A DNA stretch of 49,926 nucleotides from Fidelibacterota bacterium (GCA_016844955.1 JAERTH010000072.1:1-49926), one strand, 5' to 3'. Positions 1 to 9,115 are shown, numbered from the stretch's first letter. The notes: generated from the sequence alone by a model not told the origin. A program made the numbers and translations.

Positions 1-191
1 AGGATGTACAACCACTGGGACATAACCCCTTCTTCATAGGCTAGCTTCTTGGGGCCCGCTACAGACCTTACAAACGCAAGGATCGGCCCTTCCTGAGTCG
101 TGACTTTCTCACGGTGTAATACTTTACCGTTTCTTGAAAGGACTACGAAAAAACTGTTTTTGCTGTGAGCATCCATACCTATATACTTCAT
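1..191 (-). CDS. IS110-family transposase, N-terminal part (cut by window edge)
   Basis: The minus-strand frame opens with ATG at 191-189 and stays open to the window edge, giving 63 residues. It begins MKYIGMDAHSKNSFFVVL, the usual opening of the RuvC-like DEDD domain of IS110 transposases; Asp7 would be the first catalytic acid. The later segment LAYEEGVMSQW resembles the motif carrying the catalytic Glu. IS110 enzymes are DEDD recombinases guided by a bridge RNA encoded in a non-coding end of the element. An AGGAG ribosome site lies about 10 nt upstream but is buried in a long hairpin (195-258). The C-terminal serine recombinase-like part lies outside the window, so intactness cannot be judged. 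Confidence 0.8.
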   Translation of the reverse strand, partial: MKYIGMDAHSKNSFFVVLSRNGKVLHREKVTTQEGPILAFVRSVAGPKKLAYEEGVMSQWLYI

Positions 192-343
192 AATGCAGCG
201 TCTCCTTCTCTGGCTGATTAATGTTTGGTAAACCAAAATTAACCAGGGAGGGCGCTGCTTTTTCATATATTGTCTTCGCGAGTGACTGAAGGGAGCGCGG
301 CGATCTCTCTATTGGAAATACCCTGTACCTGGCCAGCCCAGGA
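192..343 (-). mobile_element. Non-coding left end of the IS110-type element, candidate bridge-RNA region
   Basis: About 150 nt separate the transposase start from the stop of the next chromosomal gene at 344. The part nearest the gene folds into a long imperfect hairpin (195-258): GCAGCG pairs with CGCTGC, CTCC with GGAG-type sequence and CTGG with CCAG, topped by a TTTGGTAAACCAAA mini-hairpin. In IS110-group elements the bridge RNA is transcribed from this upstream non-coding end, so this is where it should lie. The outer boundary of the element cannot be set from one copy. The assignment as bridge RNA is inference. Confidence 0.4.
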
Positions 344-700
344 TTAAGATACCTGGTACTCCTTAATCACAACTTTCCGGAGTGAGAAACCGGCATAGCC
401 GGCTATGCCGGCCACCAGAAAACCAATCAATCCAGTTGCCAGGACCAATACAATCCCGGAACCTGCACCCATCACTTCAGCAACGCGGGTGACAATGATT
501 TCACCACCATTCAACCACTGATAAAGGCTCATCCCAGACCACAAAGCAAAGACTCCCAGCCCGTTCCCCAAAGCGGCCTTGGACACGGAGTCTTTTTCCA
601 TAAAACCCACAACCAGAGGAACCAGTATAATCCACCACCACGAATAAAACAGAAGCTGGAGGACAAAAACGAGTACGAGAGAGATGAGCGTGCTGATCAT
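344..700 (-). CDS. Small integral membrane protein, function unknown
   Basis: A 118-residue protein with hydrophobic stretches at about residues 3-34, 45-58 and 78-103, so three or four membrane segments, ending in a short charged tail. I recognise no family. Its ATG overlaps the stop of the penicillin-acylase-type gene in an ATGA (697-700), so the two are probably translationally coupled, and it is the last gene of the seven-gene minus-strand run starting at 7697. The IS110-type element begins immediately downstream, so any original downstream partner may have been separated from it. Confidence 0.65.
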   Translation of the reverse strand: MISTLISLVLVFVLQLLFYSWWWIILVPLVVGFMEKDSVSKAALGNGLGVFALWSGMSLYQWLNGGEIIVTRVAEVMGAGSGIVLVLATGLIGFLVAGIAGYAGFSLRKVVIKEYQVS

Positions 701-3123
701 TGGTAATTCCTCAAATTGGTCAACCTGAGTTTGGATTCAGAAGTGATTTCAGGCGTGCTTAAAAAATGAATATCGTAATAATGTCCCTTCACCCAATTAT
801 CAATGGCATTATCATAGTAGAATGAACCAGGATTGCCAGATTGACCCCCAGGATAAATTCCCTTGGCCAATGGATGGTCACCCATTTCCACAATCATCCG
901 CCATGAGGGACCGTGGGTTTTCTTGGTGGCATTGACAATACCCTGACCACCGCCAGTATATAAACCCGGCCTTCCCAAACCATTTACTGATAATAGGTGA
1001 TGGATATCGGTACCACGGGCTCGCCCCAGCTCCCAGGCTTCCCCATAATCGCCTAACTTTTCCGTGAGATCTGCAATGGTTGTGTGAAATGCTTTGCGAA
1101 TAATCTGTTTCCGGTCTTCTTTCTGGGAAGTGTTCATGTCGTCAAAGAATATCAGGTTTTTATTTTTGAGGAGCAATTCGGCAGTTACAGACCTGGTGGG
1201 TAACTCCCTGATTTCATCAAAAATGGTTAATTCATCCTGCCAGATGGCCAACTCCAATTGGAGCCACCACTGTTTATAGACCCAGGCTGCTTTTTCCTGA
1301 GGGTCAGATACATAATTCCACTGGTTCAAATCGTCAAGAATTTTGAGTTCAACGATGGATAGAGAATCTCTATTGATATGATCAATAAGGAAGGGCAGCA
1401 TAAGTTGAGCCTGCTTGTTAAAATTGTCCATATGGAGCTGCTGCATGTCATTAAACCGGATGTCATTCAGGGCTGCCAGCCGATCATTTATGCGGGAGCC
1501 TCGTTCATAATCATCATATTCCCAGCCCATGTAATAGGGATAGTTCTTGGCTACAGGACTTTGATTGGCGGAGCTTATAAACCCTCGCCAGGGGTTGGAT
1601 ATTGCTGGAAGCTGATCATCGGGAATCCATTCACGCCATTCCCCTGTCGTATCACGACCGGCACGAACAAATTTGCCCTGATCCTTACCACGAAGTGGGT
1701 ATTTCCCATTGTGACGGATGGCGATATCTCCATCCTTGCCCGCAAAGGCAAAGTTTTGTCCTGGGGCATCAAATGCCTCAAGCGCTTTAAAAAATGATTC
1801 TTGATCATGGGCCACATTGATACCCCGTATGGCGTCCATCTCATTGGAAGGATCATGAGCAGACCAGCGCATGGCCAATCCCGTCGGATGTCCATTATCC
1901 AAGGTATAATGGCCAAAACGAACAGTGGGTCCAAAACGGGTAATGGCAAAAGTATCCAGGACCGTCTCGCCACCATTCACTATAATTTCTTCAACCCGCA
2001 TATCAGATTTAATCCACTCACCCATGTACATGTATTCTGTGTATGAATCATCCTTGAACTCAATTTCAAACCAGTCCATGACATCGCTGGCGGCATTGGT
2101 GAGACCCCAGGAAATATTTTCATTAAAACCAATAACGACAGCAGGGGCACCGGGTAGTGAAACACCATAAACATTCATATCAGGCGTCACCAACTGTATT
2201 TCGTACCAGATGGACGGCAGCTTTAAGCCGAGGTGTGGGTCGTTGGCCAGAATGGCAAAACCAGAGGCCGTCTTTTTACCCGACACGGCCCAATTGTTAC
2301 TTCCATTGTCTTTGTCTGGTTCATCTGCACGCAAATCGCGGACAAACTGAGGCTCGAAAGGAGGTGGAGACTCCTCGGGAATCATGGGATCAAAACGCCA
2401 GGGTTTTCCAGAGGGGATGATTGGATCCATTCGGGGAGTGTCTTCAGGGTAATACCGATTCACAAACTCCTCACCCAATTCTGCCCTGATAATACTTAGA
2501 TCCATTTCCGAATTGCGACCTGTGAGATCCCAGGCCATAAACTTTAAGAGGAGTGCTGTTTTCAGGGTAGACCAGACTTCTGGCTCGTAATTCAACAGCT
2601 TATACTCCATGGGCATGGTTGCGGGAGTAAGTGATTCAATCCAGGTGTTTACCCCATTGGCGTAGGCCTGAAGGATGAGGTGTGTCTCGGGATTTTTATC
2701 CATGTGATTGATGGTCTCCTCGGCAGCAAACAGCAATCCACGGCGGCGTTGTTTCCTGTCGAATTCAATCGCTTTTGAACCAATAATTTCGGAAACCCGA
2801 CCAGCGGCAACATGGGTTTGAAACTCCATTTGCCAGAGGCGATGCCTGGCTGTTAAAAAACCCTGGGCGAAGTACACATCATAGGTGTTTTCAGCAAAAA
2901 CATGGGGAACATGACGCTCATCCCAGACCACTTTCACACCATCGCGAAGCCCTTTGACATCAATTACCTCCTCTATTTGATCCAATCTTTCACCATTGGT
3001 CCAGAAACCGGCAAAGGGGTTCATGAATTTTCCCAGAGGCGGAATACTTCCCTGGGTGTTATTCAGCAGAATAAAGAGCACCAACAACACAACCAAGGCG
3101 AGGATTGTTTTAAACAGTCTCAT
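697..3123 (-). CDS. Penicillin acylase family N-terminal-nucleophile hydrolase
   Basis: This 808-residue protein has the length of a penicillin/glutaryl/AHL acylase precursor. Residues 5-20 form a membrane anchor or signal peptide. The family hallmark is at residues 274-279, GSNNWA: autocleavage before Ser275 would free the N-terminal serine nucleophile of the beta chain (compare SNMW in penicillin G acylase). The motif ANQSPV further on matches the region that supplies the oxyanion-hole Asn. Such enzymes hydrolyse amide bonds of acylated compounds such as beta-lactams, acyl-homoserine lactones or lipopeptides, usually outside the cytoplasm. The substrate is not readable from sequence. It overlaps both neighbours by 4 nt (ATGA at 3120-3123 and 697-700), indicating strict co-expression. 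Confidence 0.88.
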   Translation of the reverse strand: MRLFKTILALVVLLVLFILLNNTQGSIPPLGKFMNPFAGFWTNGERLDQIEEVIDVKGLRDGVKVVWDERHVPHVFAENTYDVYFAQGFLTARHRLWQMEFQTHVAAGRVSEIIGSKAIEFDRKQRRRGLLFAAEETINHMDKNPETHLILQAYANGVNTWIESLTPATMPMEYKLLNYEPEVWSTLKTALLLKFMAWDLTGRNSEMDLSIIRAELGEEFVNRYYPEDTPRMDPIIPSGKPWRFDPMIPEESPPPFEPQFVRDLRADEPDKDNGSNNWAVSGKKTASGFAILANDPHLGLKLPSIWYEIQLVTPDMNVYGVSLPGAPAVVIGFNENISWGLTNAASDVMDWFEIEFKDDSYTEYMYMGEWIKSDMRVEEIIVNGGETVLDTFAITRFGPTVRFGHYTLDNGHPTGLAMRWSAHDPSNEMDAIRGINVAHDQESFFKALEAFDAPGQNFAFAGKDGDIAIRHNGKYPLRGKDQGKFVRAGRDTTGEWREWIPDDQLPAISNPWRGFISSANQSPVAKNYPYYMGWEYDDYERGSRINDRLAALNDIRFNDMQQLHMDNFNKQAQLMLPFLIDHINRDSLSIVELKILDDLNQWNYVSDPQEKAAWVYKQWWLQLELAIWQDELTIFDEIRELPTRSVTAELLLKNKNLIFFDDMNTSQKEDRKQIIRKAFHTTIADLTEKLGDYGEAWELGRARGTDIHHLLSVNGLGRPGLYTGGGQGIVNATKKTHGPSWRMIVEMGDHPLAKGIYPGGQSGNPGSFYYDNAIDNWVKGHYYDIHFLSTPEITSESKLRLTNLRNYQ

Positions 3124-3752
3124 AGCAAATACTCCAATTCTGGATAATCTGATTTCAGCTCGCGGCTAAACGCATCATAGTCATGGTAATGAATCACATT
3201 TATCCCTTGATCCCGGGCAGCCTGAACATTGACCTCCAGATCGTCAATAAAAAGAATTTCTTCTGGTCTGAAACCACATTGCTTGATGGCATGCTCATAG
3301 ATCAGTGGCTCTGGCTTCATGCTACCTAGCATGAAACTGTAGGTACCGCCCTTGACCCATTTCATAAAGGGGAAATCCTGCATCAGGATATCGTAGTGAA
3401 AGTCATTGGTGTTACTGAGCAACCAAACTGAGAAATCCTTAACTGCACGCCCCAGAAAGGCAATGCTCTCATCGTGGGGAAAAAGTACATCCTGCCAGTA
3501 TGTTCGGAATTGACTCAGACTCATATTTTTATTGCTGCCGCAGTTAATCAAGAGTTGCTCATAGAACTGATTGGAACTCAAGTGGCCCTTTTCATAACTG
3601 GTCAGCAGCGCGTGGGTCATACCATTCTGGATTTGATCTGCATCTACACCCAGTGCTTCGGATAGGTTCTGGATGGATTCACTGGAATCAACCTTTACCA
3701 GGACACCACCAATATCAAAGAAGAATGCTTTTATTTTTGTGGGTGATCTCAT
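3120..3752 (-). CDS. HAD-superfamily hydrolase (YihX-like subfamily IA)
   Basis: A 210-residue haloacid-dehalogenase-type phosphatase. Motif I is FFFDIGGVLV with nucleophile Asp13; the second position is Gly15 rather than Asp, as is usual in the YihX/epoxide-hydrolase-N subgroup. Motif II is the Ser of LLSNTND, motif III the Lys of MKPEPLIYEHAI, and motif IV is FIDDLEVNV. The family dephosphorylates small phosphate esters such as sugar phosphates. The start at 3752 has a GGAG ribosome site. Its stop overlaps the acylase start in ATGA, and it follows the glycosyltransferase by 15 nt. It may process a sugar phosphate or nucleotide by-product in the same pathway, but that is inference. Confidence 0.85.
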   Translation of the reverse strand: MRSPTKIKAFFFDIGGVLVKVDSSESIQNLSEALGVDADQIQNGMTHALLTSYEKGHLSSNQFYEQLLINCGSNKNMSLSQFRTYWQDVLFPHDESIAFLGRAVKDFSVWLLSNTNDFHYDILMQDFPFMKWVKGGTYSFMLGSMKPEPLIYEHAIKQCGFRPEEILFIDDLEVNVQAARDQGINVIHYHDYDAFSRELKSDYPELEYLL

Positions 3753-3767
3753 CTCTGGGGGCTCTCC

Positions 3768-4706
3768 TTAGAGGGTCTCTCTGGAAGCAGCGGTTCGACC
3801 TTTTAATAGATAGAGCGCTAAAATTCTTGGAATAAGAGATAGATAGAGCAATACACCCACCAGAAAATTCATGGGTTGCTGATACAAGCGCGTGAAATGT
3901 TTTTCAAAATACCTGAAAAATGAAACCTGGGAACTAAGTGTCATTTTGAGTTTTACCTGATTAACACTGCCACCACCCACATGCTTTATCACATATTCGG
4001 GCAGATACCAAATCTCATGACCTTGATCCTTCACCCGCTTACACAGATCAACATCATTAAAAAACATGGGAAAATTGGAATCAAAGCCACCTAATTCCCT
4101 AAAAAGGCTCCCTTTGATCAGCAGAGCTGCACCGGCAGGTTGATCTACCTGACAACGGGTTTTGTGGTCAAAATCTCCCATTTTCCAACGGTTCATGATT
4201 TTACTACCGGGAAAGAAATAGGCCAGGCCGAAGACATTGTAAATCACATCAGAATGCCGGGGGAAACGACGACAGGTCTTCTGAATTCTGCCATCAGGAA
4301 ACTGTAACTGGGGAGCTACAATCCCGATCTGCTCATCTTTTTCAAGTTCTTCTAGTAGGCCCTTTAACACGCCGGTCTGGAGGAAGGTGTCAGGATTCAG
4401 GATGAGAATTTGCGCCCCTTGAGCTTTGGCTAGAGCTTGATTGTTTCCAATAGCGAAGCCTCGATTAACCGGGTTCAACTGTATGTTCAGGTTCGCATGC
4501 TCATCAGAAAGTGATTGAAGAATGTCTGGTGTGTCATCAGTGGAGTGATTATCAACGACAATAACTTCACCTGATATTTGATTCAGCTCAGAGAGAACAC
4601 TCTCCAGACAGGATTGTATGGTGTCGCCAGAGTTGTAGGTAACCACCAGGACGGATAATTGAATTGAGGTCGGGGAATCCTCAACCCTGCTATGATTCTT
4701 GGACAT
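3768..4706 (-). CDS. Family 2 glycosyltransferase (rhamnosyltransferase-like)
   Basis: A 312-residue GT-A fold enzyme. The nucleotide-sugar site shows as SVLVVTYNSGDTI near residue 18 and VIVVDNHSTDDT near residue 48. The metal-binding DxD-type motif is LNPDT near residue 100, and the acceptor-side FFNDVDLCKRVKDQG contains the probable catalytic Asp. This layout matches WbbL/RfbN-type rhamnosyltransferases that build surface polysaccharide. A hydrophobic stretch near residues 280-300 suggests membrane association at the cytoplasmic face. It lies 17 nt after the TPR-like gene and 15 nt before the HAD gene within the same run. The donor sugar is unknown. Confidence 0.87.
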   Translation of the reverse strand: MSKNHSRVEDSPTSIQLSVLVVTYNSGDTIQSCLESVLSELNQISGEVIVVDNHSTDDTPDILQSLSDEHANLNIQLNPVNRGFAIGNNQALAKAQGAQILILNPDTFLQTGVLKGLLEELEKDEQIGIVAPQLQFPDGRIQKTCRRFPRHSDVIYNVFGLAYFFPGSKIMNRWKMGDFDHKTRCQVDQPAGAALLIKGSLFRELGGFDSNFPMFFNDVDLCKRVKDQGHEIWYLPEYVIKHVGGGSVNQVKLKMTLSSQVSFFRYFEKHFTRLYQQPMNFLVGVLLYLSLIPRILALYLLKGRTAASRETL

Positions 4707-4723
4707 TGTGTATGAAAATCAGC

Positions 4724-5743
4724 TTACTTGATGCCGTTTCTTGCCATAAGGTCGCGAATTTCTCGTTCTTCATTTTCAATACGCTCAGTGTTACTGGATT
4801 TTTCACGAAGAAAGAGTAAAACTTCCAGCGCATTGTCATACATACCCTGGTCTTTGAATATTTGCATCAGGGTGAATGTTGCCATGGACCGTGTAATGTT
4901 GTGCTTTACTGCCGGTCCCTGTCGAGGAGCAGGTCTCTCAACTGGTTTTGGGGGTTCAGCCGGCTCCGGCAAGGGTTCTGGTGTTGCAACCAGCTCATTG
5001 AGCGGTGGTGTACTGTCTGGAATTTCATATTCCGGAACAGCCGCAGGTTTCTCAAATTCTGGCGTGATATCCACCGTTGGGGCTGCATAGGGATCTGGAA
5101 CGGGCTCAGGGGTTGGAACTGGTTCCGGCGCTGGCACTGGAGTCACTTCTGGAAGCGGCTCAAGGCTTTCAGTATTGGCGGCAATGGCCAGGGGTTCTTC
5201 GTCCTCATCATCAACTGACATGACTTCAACCAGGGCTGAGCGCTCGAAATTGGCAACGATTTCCTCTAAAAACTTATACTGTCCCGGCTGTATGGTATGG
5301 TTTCTGGCACTGGGATATTTTTTATAAAAACGCGTGGCATCTGGATGCCCGGGAAGTGCCTTATTCAGCAAATGGACCAAAAAGGCAATCTGTTCGGCCT
5401 CCATGGTATCGCCCAAATTTTTAACCACTTCAATGATCACACCAGGGAAAGGCTCTTTGGTCAAAATACATTCTACAAGATGCTTCATGGACTGGGTTAC
5501 TTCACCTTTGGCCAGATAAATCTCACCCATCAACTTGTGTAGTACACCACGGCGATCCACGTTTTGCACACCCAGTTTGCAGATGCTCAATGCACGATCA
5601 AGCTCTCCAGCTTCCATGTTTTGTCTGGCATACCAGGCGAACAGGGTTGATTTGGGATTTTCTAGCAGGTAAGCTTCCAGACTTTCCTGTTTCTTTAACA
5701 ATTCTTCGCGATTTCTGGCGTCCACTTGAAACCTCTCTCCCAT
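4724..5743 (-). CDS. TPR-like protein with a proline/glutamate-rich linker
   Basis: A 339-residue, probably cytoplasmic protein. Residues about 10-140 are helical with TPR-like character (ALSICKLGVQ, KLMGEIYLAKG). Residues about 185-265 are low-complexity, rich in Pro, Glu and Val (repeated PEPVP units). A conserved-looking helical C-terminus (MATFTLMQIFKDQGMYDNALEVL) follows. This suggests a scaffold or adaptor with two helical domains on a flexible tether. The ATG at 5743 lies 2 nt after the carboxylase stop (TAGTAATG), allowing reinitiation. An alternative GTG at residue 7 (5725) has a better ribosome site (GAGAGG, 6-nt spacer). The function is unknown. Confidence 0.7.
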   Translation of the reverse strand: MGERFQVDARNREELLKKQESLEAYLLENPKSTLFAWYARQNMEAGELDRALSICKLGVQNVDRRGVLHKLMGEIYLAKGEVTQSMKHLVECILTKEPFPGVIIEVVKNLGDTMEAEQIAFLVHLLNKALPGHPDATRFYKKYPSARNHTIQPGQYKFLEEIVANFERSALVEVMSVDDEDEEPLAIAANTESLEPLPEVTPVPAPEPVPTPEPVPDPYAAPTVDITPEFEKPAAVPEYEIPDSTPPLNELVATPEPLPEPAEPPKPVERPAPRQGPAVKHNITRSMATFTLMQIFKDQGMYDNALEVLLFLREKSSNTERIENEEREIRDLMARNGIK

Positions 5744-5745
5744 TA

Positions 5746-7296
5746 CTAAAGCGGGATATTTCCGTGTTTTTTCTGTGGGTTTGTATCAACTTTATTTTCC
5801 AGCATTTCAAAAGCCCTGATCACCTTGAGTCTGGTCTGATCCGGCTCAATAACCTCATCCACATAGCCCCTCTCGGCGGCTGAATATGGATTGGCAAAGC
5901 GATCAGAAAACTCATTGGTTAGTTGTTCCAGGACTGCTTCTGGATTGTCAGCTTTGGCAATTTCCTTGCGGAATATAATCTCGGTGGCTCCCTTGGCTCC
6001 CATGACTGCAATCTCTGCGCAGGGCCAGGCAAAATTGATGTCTCCACGGATGTGCTTGGAGTTCATCACATCATAGGCACCACCATAGGCTTTGCGGGTA
6101 ATAACTGTAACTCGGGGCACTGTGGCTTCTGCAAAAGCGTAGAGCAGTTTTGCACCATGCCGGATAATACCACCCCACTCCTGGTCTGTGCCAGGCAGAA
6201 ATCCCGGTACATCCTCAAAAGTGAGCAGGGGAATGTTAAACGCATCACAGAAGCGTACAAAGCGAGCACCTTTTACAGCAGAATCAATATCCAGAACACC
6301 GGCCAGATGGGCAGGCTGATTGGCAATCACACCAACCGACTTGCCATTCAACCGAACAAAACCCACAACCATGTTCATGGCAAAATCATCGTGCACTTCA
6401 AAAAATTCGCTGTTATCCACAACCTTGTGAATGACATCTTTGATATCATAAGGCTTATTGGGGCTTTCAGGAACAATGGTGTTCAGCGCGTCATCCGCCC
6501 GATCAATGGGGTCGTCACAGGGGATGAGTGGCGGGTCTTCCAGGTTGTTCTGGGGGATATAGCTTAATAGTGTTTTAATGCCCTCAATAACTTCGATCTC
6601 ATTATTGCAGGTAAAATGACTGACACCGGATTTTGAACCGTGGGCAGTGGCACCACCCAGATCTTCTTTGGTCACCTCTTCATGGGTAACCGTCTTGACA
6701 ACCTCAGGGCCAGTGACAAACATGTAGCTGGTGCCCTTGGTCATAAAAATGAAGTCGGTAATGGCCGGGGAATATACTGCCCCTCCAGCACATGGACCGA
6801 GAATAGCTGAGATTTGGGGAACGACACCACTCATAAGCGTATTGCGTAGAAAAATATCTGCATAACCGGCCAGGCTGACAACGCCTTCCTGAATCCGGGC
6901 ACCCCCACTATCATTAAGACCAATTACCGGCGCTCCGACCTTGGCAGCCAGATCCATGACTTTGACAATTTTCTCGGCATAGGCTTCAGAAAGTGATCCT
7001 CCCATAACGGTGAAATCCTGACTGAACACAAAAACCGTGCGACCGTGAATAGTTCCATGACCGGTAACCACGCCATCACCCAGGAATTTTTGTTTGTCCA
7101 GGCCAAAGTTGGTGGACCGATGGGTAACCAGCATGCCCATTTCTTCAAAAGAGCCAGGATCCAACAGTAAATCAAGACGCTCTCTGGCTGACAATTTTTG
7201 TTTGGCGTGCTGTGCGTCCAGGCGATCCTGACCACCACCAAGCAGGGCTTCCTCACGAAGGTTTTTTAGCTGTTCAAGACGATCCTTGCGTTTCAT
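5746..7296 (-). CDS. Acyl-CoA carboxylase beta subunit (propionyl/methylmalonyl-CoA carboxyltransferase)
   Basis: This 516-residue protein has the length and motifs of PccB/MmdA carboxyltransferases: [16 protein letters not shown] at the N-terminus, the oxyanion-hole glycines in [11 protein letters not shown] and [12 protein letters not shown], and the second crotonase half with DVPGFLPG and [11 protein letters not shown]. It moves carboxyl between biotin and propionyl-CoA or methylmalonyl-CoA, in either a biotin-dependent carboxylase or a sodium-pumping decarboxylase. The upstream gene overlaps it in an ATGA (7293-7296) and encodes the B12-binding part of methylmalonyl-CoA mutase. This supports the methylmalonyl-CoA pathway, which interconverts propionate and succinate. 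The biotin carrier and biotin carboxylase partners are not in the window. PccB and MmdA roles cannot be separated here. Confidence 0.93.
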   Translation of the reverse strand: MKRKDRLEQLKNLREEALLGGGQDRLDAQHAKQKLSARERLDLLLDPGSFEEMGMLVTHRSTNFGLDKQKFLGDGVVTGHGTIHGRTVFVFSQDFTVMGGSLSEAYAEKIVKVMDLAAKVGAPVIGLNDSGGARIQEGVVSLAGYADIFLRNTLMSGVVPQISAILGPCAGGAVYSPAITDFIFMTKGTSYMFVTGPEVVKTVTHEEVTKEDLGGATAHGSKSGVSHFTCNNEIEVIEGIKTLLSYIPQNNLEDPPLIPCDDPIDRADDALNTIVPESPNKPYDIKDVIHKVVDNSEFFEVHDDFAMNMVVGFVRLNGKSVGVIANQPAHLAGVLDIDSAVKGARFVRFCDAFNIPLLTFEDVPGFLPGTDQEWGGIIRHGAKLLYAFAEATVPRVTVITRKAYGGAYDVMNSKHIRGDINFAWPCAEIAVMGAKGATEIIFRKEIAKADNPEAVLEQLTNEFSDRFANPYSAAERGYVDEVIEPDQTRLKVIRAFEMLENKVDTNPQKKHGNIPL

Positions 7297-7697
7297 TTGC
7301 GGTTTTCCTGCACCCAGGTCTTTATGTAATCATTGATTTCCACCAGGCTGGCACCTGGCCCAAACAAGTTTCCAACGCCTAATTTGGTAAGTGCTTCCAT
7401 ATCAGAATCAGGTATAATGCCACCACCCGTTAGCAGCACATCTGTAAGGCCTTCTGCTTGCATGAGTTCCAAAACTCTGGGAAAAATAGTCATGTGAGCG
7501 CCTGACAAAATGCTCAGGGCAACAATATCTGCATCTTCCTGTAATGCGGCTGCTACAATCATTTCCGGGGTCTGTCTCAGTCCGAGATAAATGACTTCCA
7601 TACCGGCATCTCTAAATGAATTGGCCAGTACTTTGGCTCCACGATCGTGACCATCTAAACCAGGTTTTGCCAGTATGACTCTAATTTTCCGTTCCAT
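7293..7697 (-). CDS. Cobalamin-binding subunit of methylmalonyl-CoA mutase
   Basis: A stand-alone 134-residue B12-binding domain. DGHDRG at residues 15-20 is the DxHxxG signature, with His17 as the lower axial cobalt ligand. SILSG near residue 62 and TGGGIIP near residue 90 complete the base-off/His-on pocket. It matches the C-terminal domain of methylmalonyl-CoA mutase, as found in lineages with split catalytic and cobalamin subunits. The catalytic subunit is not adjacent: the next upstream gene, 197 bp away, is a PepSY-type membrane protein. It is the first gene of the seven-gene run and overlaps the carboxyltransferase by 4 nt. Confidence 0.92.
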   Translation of the reverse strand: MERKIRVILAKPGLDGHDRGAKVLANSFRDAGMEVIYLGLRQTPEMIVAAALQEDADIVALSILSGAHMTIFPRVLELMQAEGLTDVLLTGGGIIPDSDMEALTKLGVGNLFGPGASLVEINDYIKTWVQENRK

Positions 7698-7894
7698 AGG
7701 GTATTTCCTTCACACAGTCTCAAAATAGATAATTTGTGTAGCGTTTAATGTAAACGGAATGGGTGAGGACAAAACACGGTTTTTATCTGTCAGCTTGAAC
7801 CATACAAAGTGGTCGAAATTCGACCAACTGTTGCATATATCGGCGAATAAAACGCTTACCAGATTCGTGTTTATCGTTGTATCAACCTGAGGAG

Positions 7895-8455
7895 CTACAG
7901 ATAGGCGATGAGAAATGCCAGGGGAACCAGAATCCCAAGGATTGTCATCCAGGCACCCCGACCAGTGATTCCCTTCTTGCCTTTGATGATAAAAAGACCT
8001 GTTATGGCAATCAGAATCAAGGCCACACAAAACAGATCTGAGAACCATGTCCACAACAGCTTGGGATTATAATGGAGGTAGTTGACCTCGAAAAACAGGG
8101 GCCGTCGCTTCAGAAACTCCACTACTCCGACACCTGTTTGCAGGTCAATGATGGCGCTGCCGTCTTTCAGGAAGATTTTGAGCTGGTCAGGGGTGGGTTG
8201 ATAATGCTGTTTATAGTCCTTCTCGTAACCATAATCGGCTAGAAAGGTACGGACCGTTTCAGAGGAAATCGTCTCTGAAGTCCACTGCACATCATGGCGG
8301 GTGACATTGTAGCTGGGATTCCAGTCTGCCATGTGATTCAGGGCTATTCCTGAAAGCGCATAGATCAGTGTCATCCCGAAGAAGAGGTAACCCAGATCAC
8401 GATGAAGAATTCGGTTCCACTTGCGCCAGAACCGTTCGGTTTTGCTAACGGCTAT
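7895..8455 (-). CDS. PepSY-associated membrane protein, probable ATA start
   Basis: The frame encodes three membrane segments: GYLFFGMTLIYALSGIAL, LWTWFSDLFCVALILIAITG and MTILGILVPLAFLIAYL. Between the first two lies a periplasmic domain of about 85 residues. This is the layout of PepSY-TM-like proteins, often tied to metal or heme handling. The only ATG is at 8374, but the preceding 27 codons (RKWNRILHRDLG...) are typical of the family N-terminus. No ATG, GTG or TTG occurs between the in-frame TGA near 8500 and 8374. The best-placed start is ATA at 8455-8453, which overlaps the stop of the upstream lipoprotein gene (ATAG) and has GAGGTG about 6 nt before it. A conservative annotation would start at 8374. 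Confidence 0.72.
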   Translation of the reverse strand: MAVSKTERFWRKWNRILHRDLGYLFFGMTLIYALSGIALNHMADWNPSYNVTRHDVQWTSETISSETVRTFLADYGYEKDYKQHYQPTPDQLKIFLKDGSAIIDLQTGVGVVEFLKRRPLFFEVNYLHYNPKLLWTWFSDLFCVALILIAITGLFIIKGKKGITGRGAWMTILGILVPLAFLIAYL

Positions 8456-9021
8456 GGGAGCACCTCGTAGGAAAGACCGGCCAGAGTATAGAAGGACAAA
8501 TACCCAGACTCAGCCGAGCAGACTTCTTCTCGCAGTTCATCAATCTGTTTCTGCTCAGGACTTTTGCCCATGCCGTCACCGGTACCAGGACCTTCGCCTT
8601 TATCGTGCTCATGCTCTTCTCCTGAATATTCTTCTCCAGCATGCTCTTTTTCATCCTTTTGGGAAGCCAGTTCAGTTTCCCAGTTACTGAGATAGGCTTC
8701 ATCTACCCGCATTTCTTCCACAACTGCGGTGACCATGACATTGTTACCTTCCATATCAATCTTGTAGGAGCCAATGGCTTTCCCGGCAGTCACTTTGATA
8801 CGGTGTTTAGGATTCTCCCCCAGGATAAACATCTTTTTTCCACCATGTTTACAGACGTGATCTACGGTTCCGCTTACTTTGATCGTATCACCTACAAAAT
8901 GACCTGTACTGTCCATGAGCATGGCCAGATCAACAACGGGATAGGTTTTTTCCGTGGTTTTGGAACCACAACCAATGATCAGGGCAAGAATGACGAGTAG
9001 ATACAATGAATGCTTAAACAT
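8452..9021 (-). CDS. OB-fold-like lipoprotein with a His/Glu-rich region
   Basis: The start at 9021 has a perfect AGGAGG ribosome site about 5 nt upstream; a longer open frame to 9111 lacks one and would bury the signal peptide. The 189-residue product begins MFKHSLYLLVILALIIGC, a lipoprotein signal with lipobox IIGC (Cys18). Residues about 45-115 resemble a small OB-fold: VSGTVDHVCKHGGKKMFI, then a charged strand pattern. It is followed by a Glu/His/Gly-rich stretch (EEHEHDKGEGPGTGDG) that could bind metal. It is coupled to the PepSY-type membrane protein, so a joint envelope role such as metal or heme transfer is plausible but unproven. Confidence 0.75.
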   Translation of the reverse strand: MFKHSLYLLVILALIIGCGSKTTEKTYPVVDLAMLMDSTGHFVGDTIKVSGTVDHVCKHGGKKMFILGENPKHRIKVTAGKAIGSYKIDMEGNNVMVTAVVEEMRVDEAYLSNWETELASQKDEKEHAGEEYSGEEHEHDKGEGPGTGDGMGKSPEQKQIDELREEVCSAESGYLSFYTLAGLSYEVLP

Positions 9022-9115
9022 GGCTTCCTCCTGGACGATGTCCTTTAATTGGCTGCCAAGATAGCAGAAATAGTGCCGAAGTGTTAAACAGATGTAAAGC
9101 GTATTGCTCATTCAT

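Noticed and set aside
7710..8054. Minus-strand open frame overlapping the PepSY-type gene
   Set aside because: It is a different reading frame of the PepSY-type coding sequence with no family features of its own.
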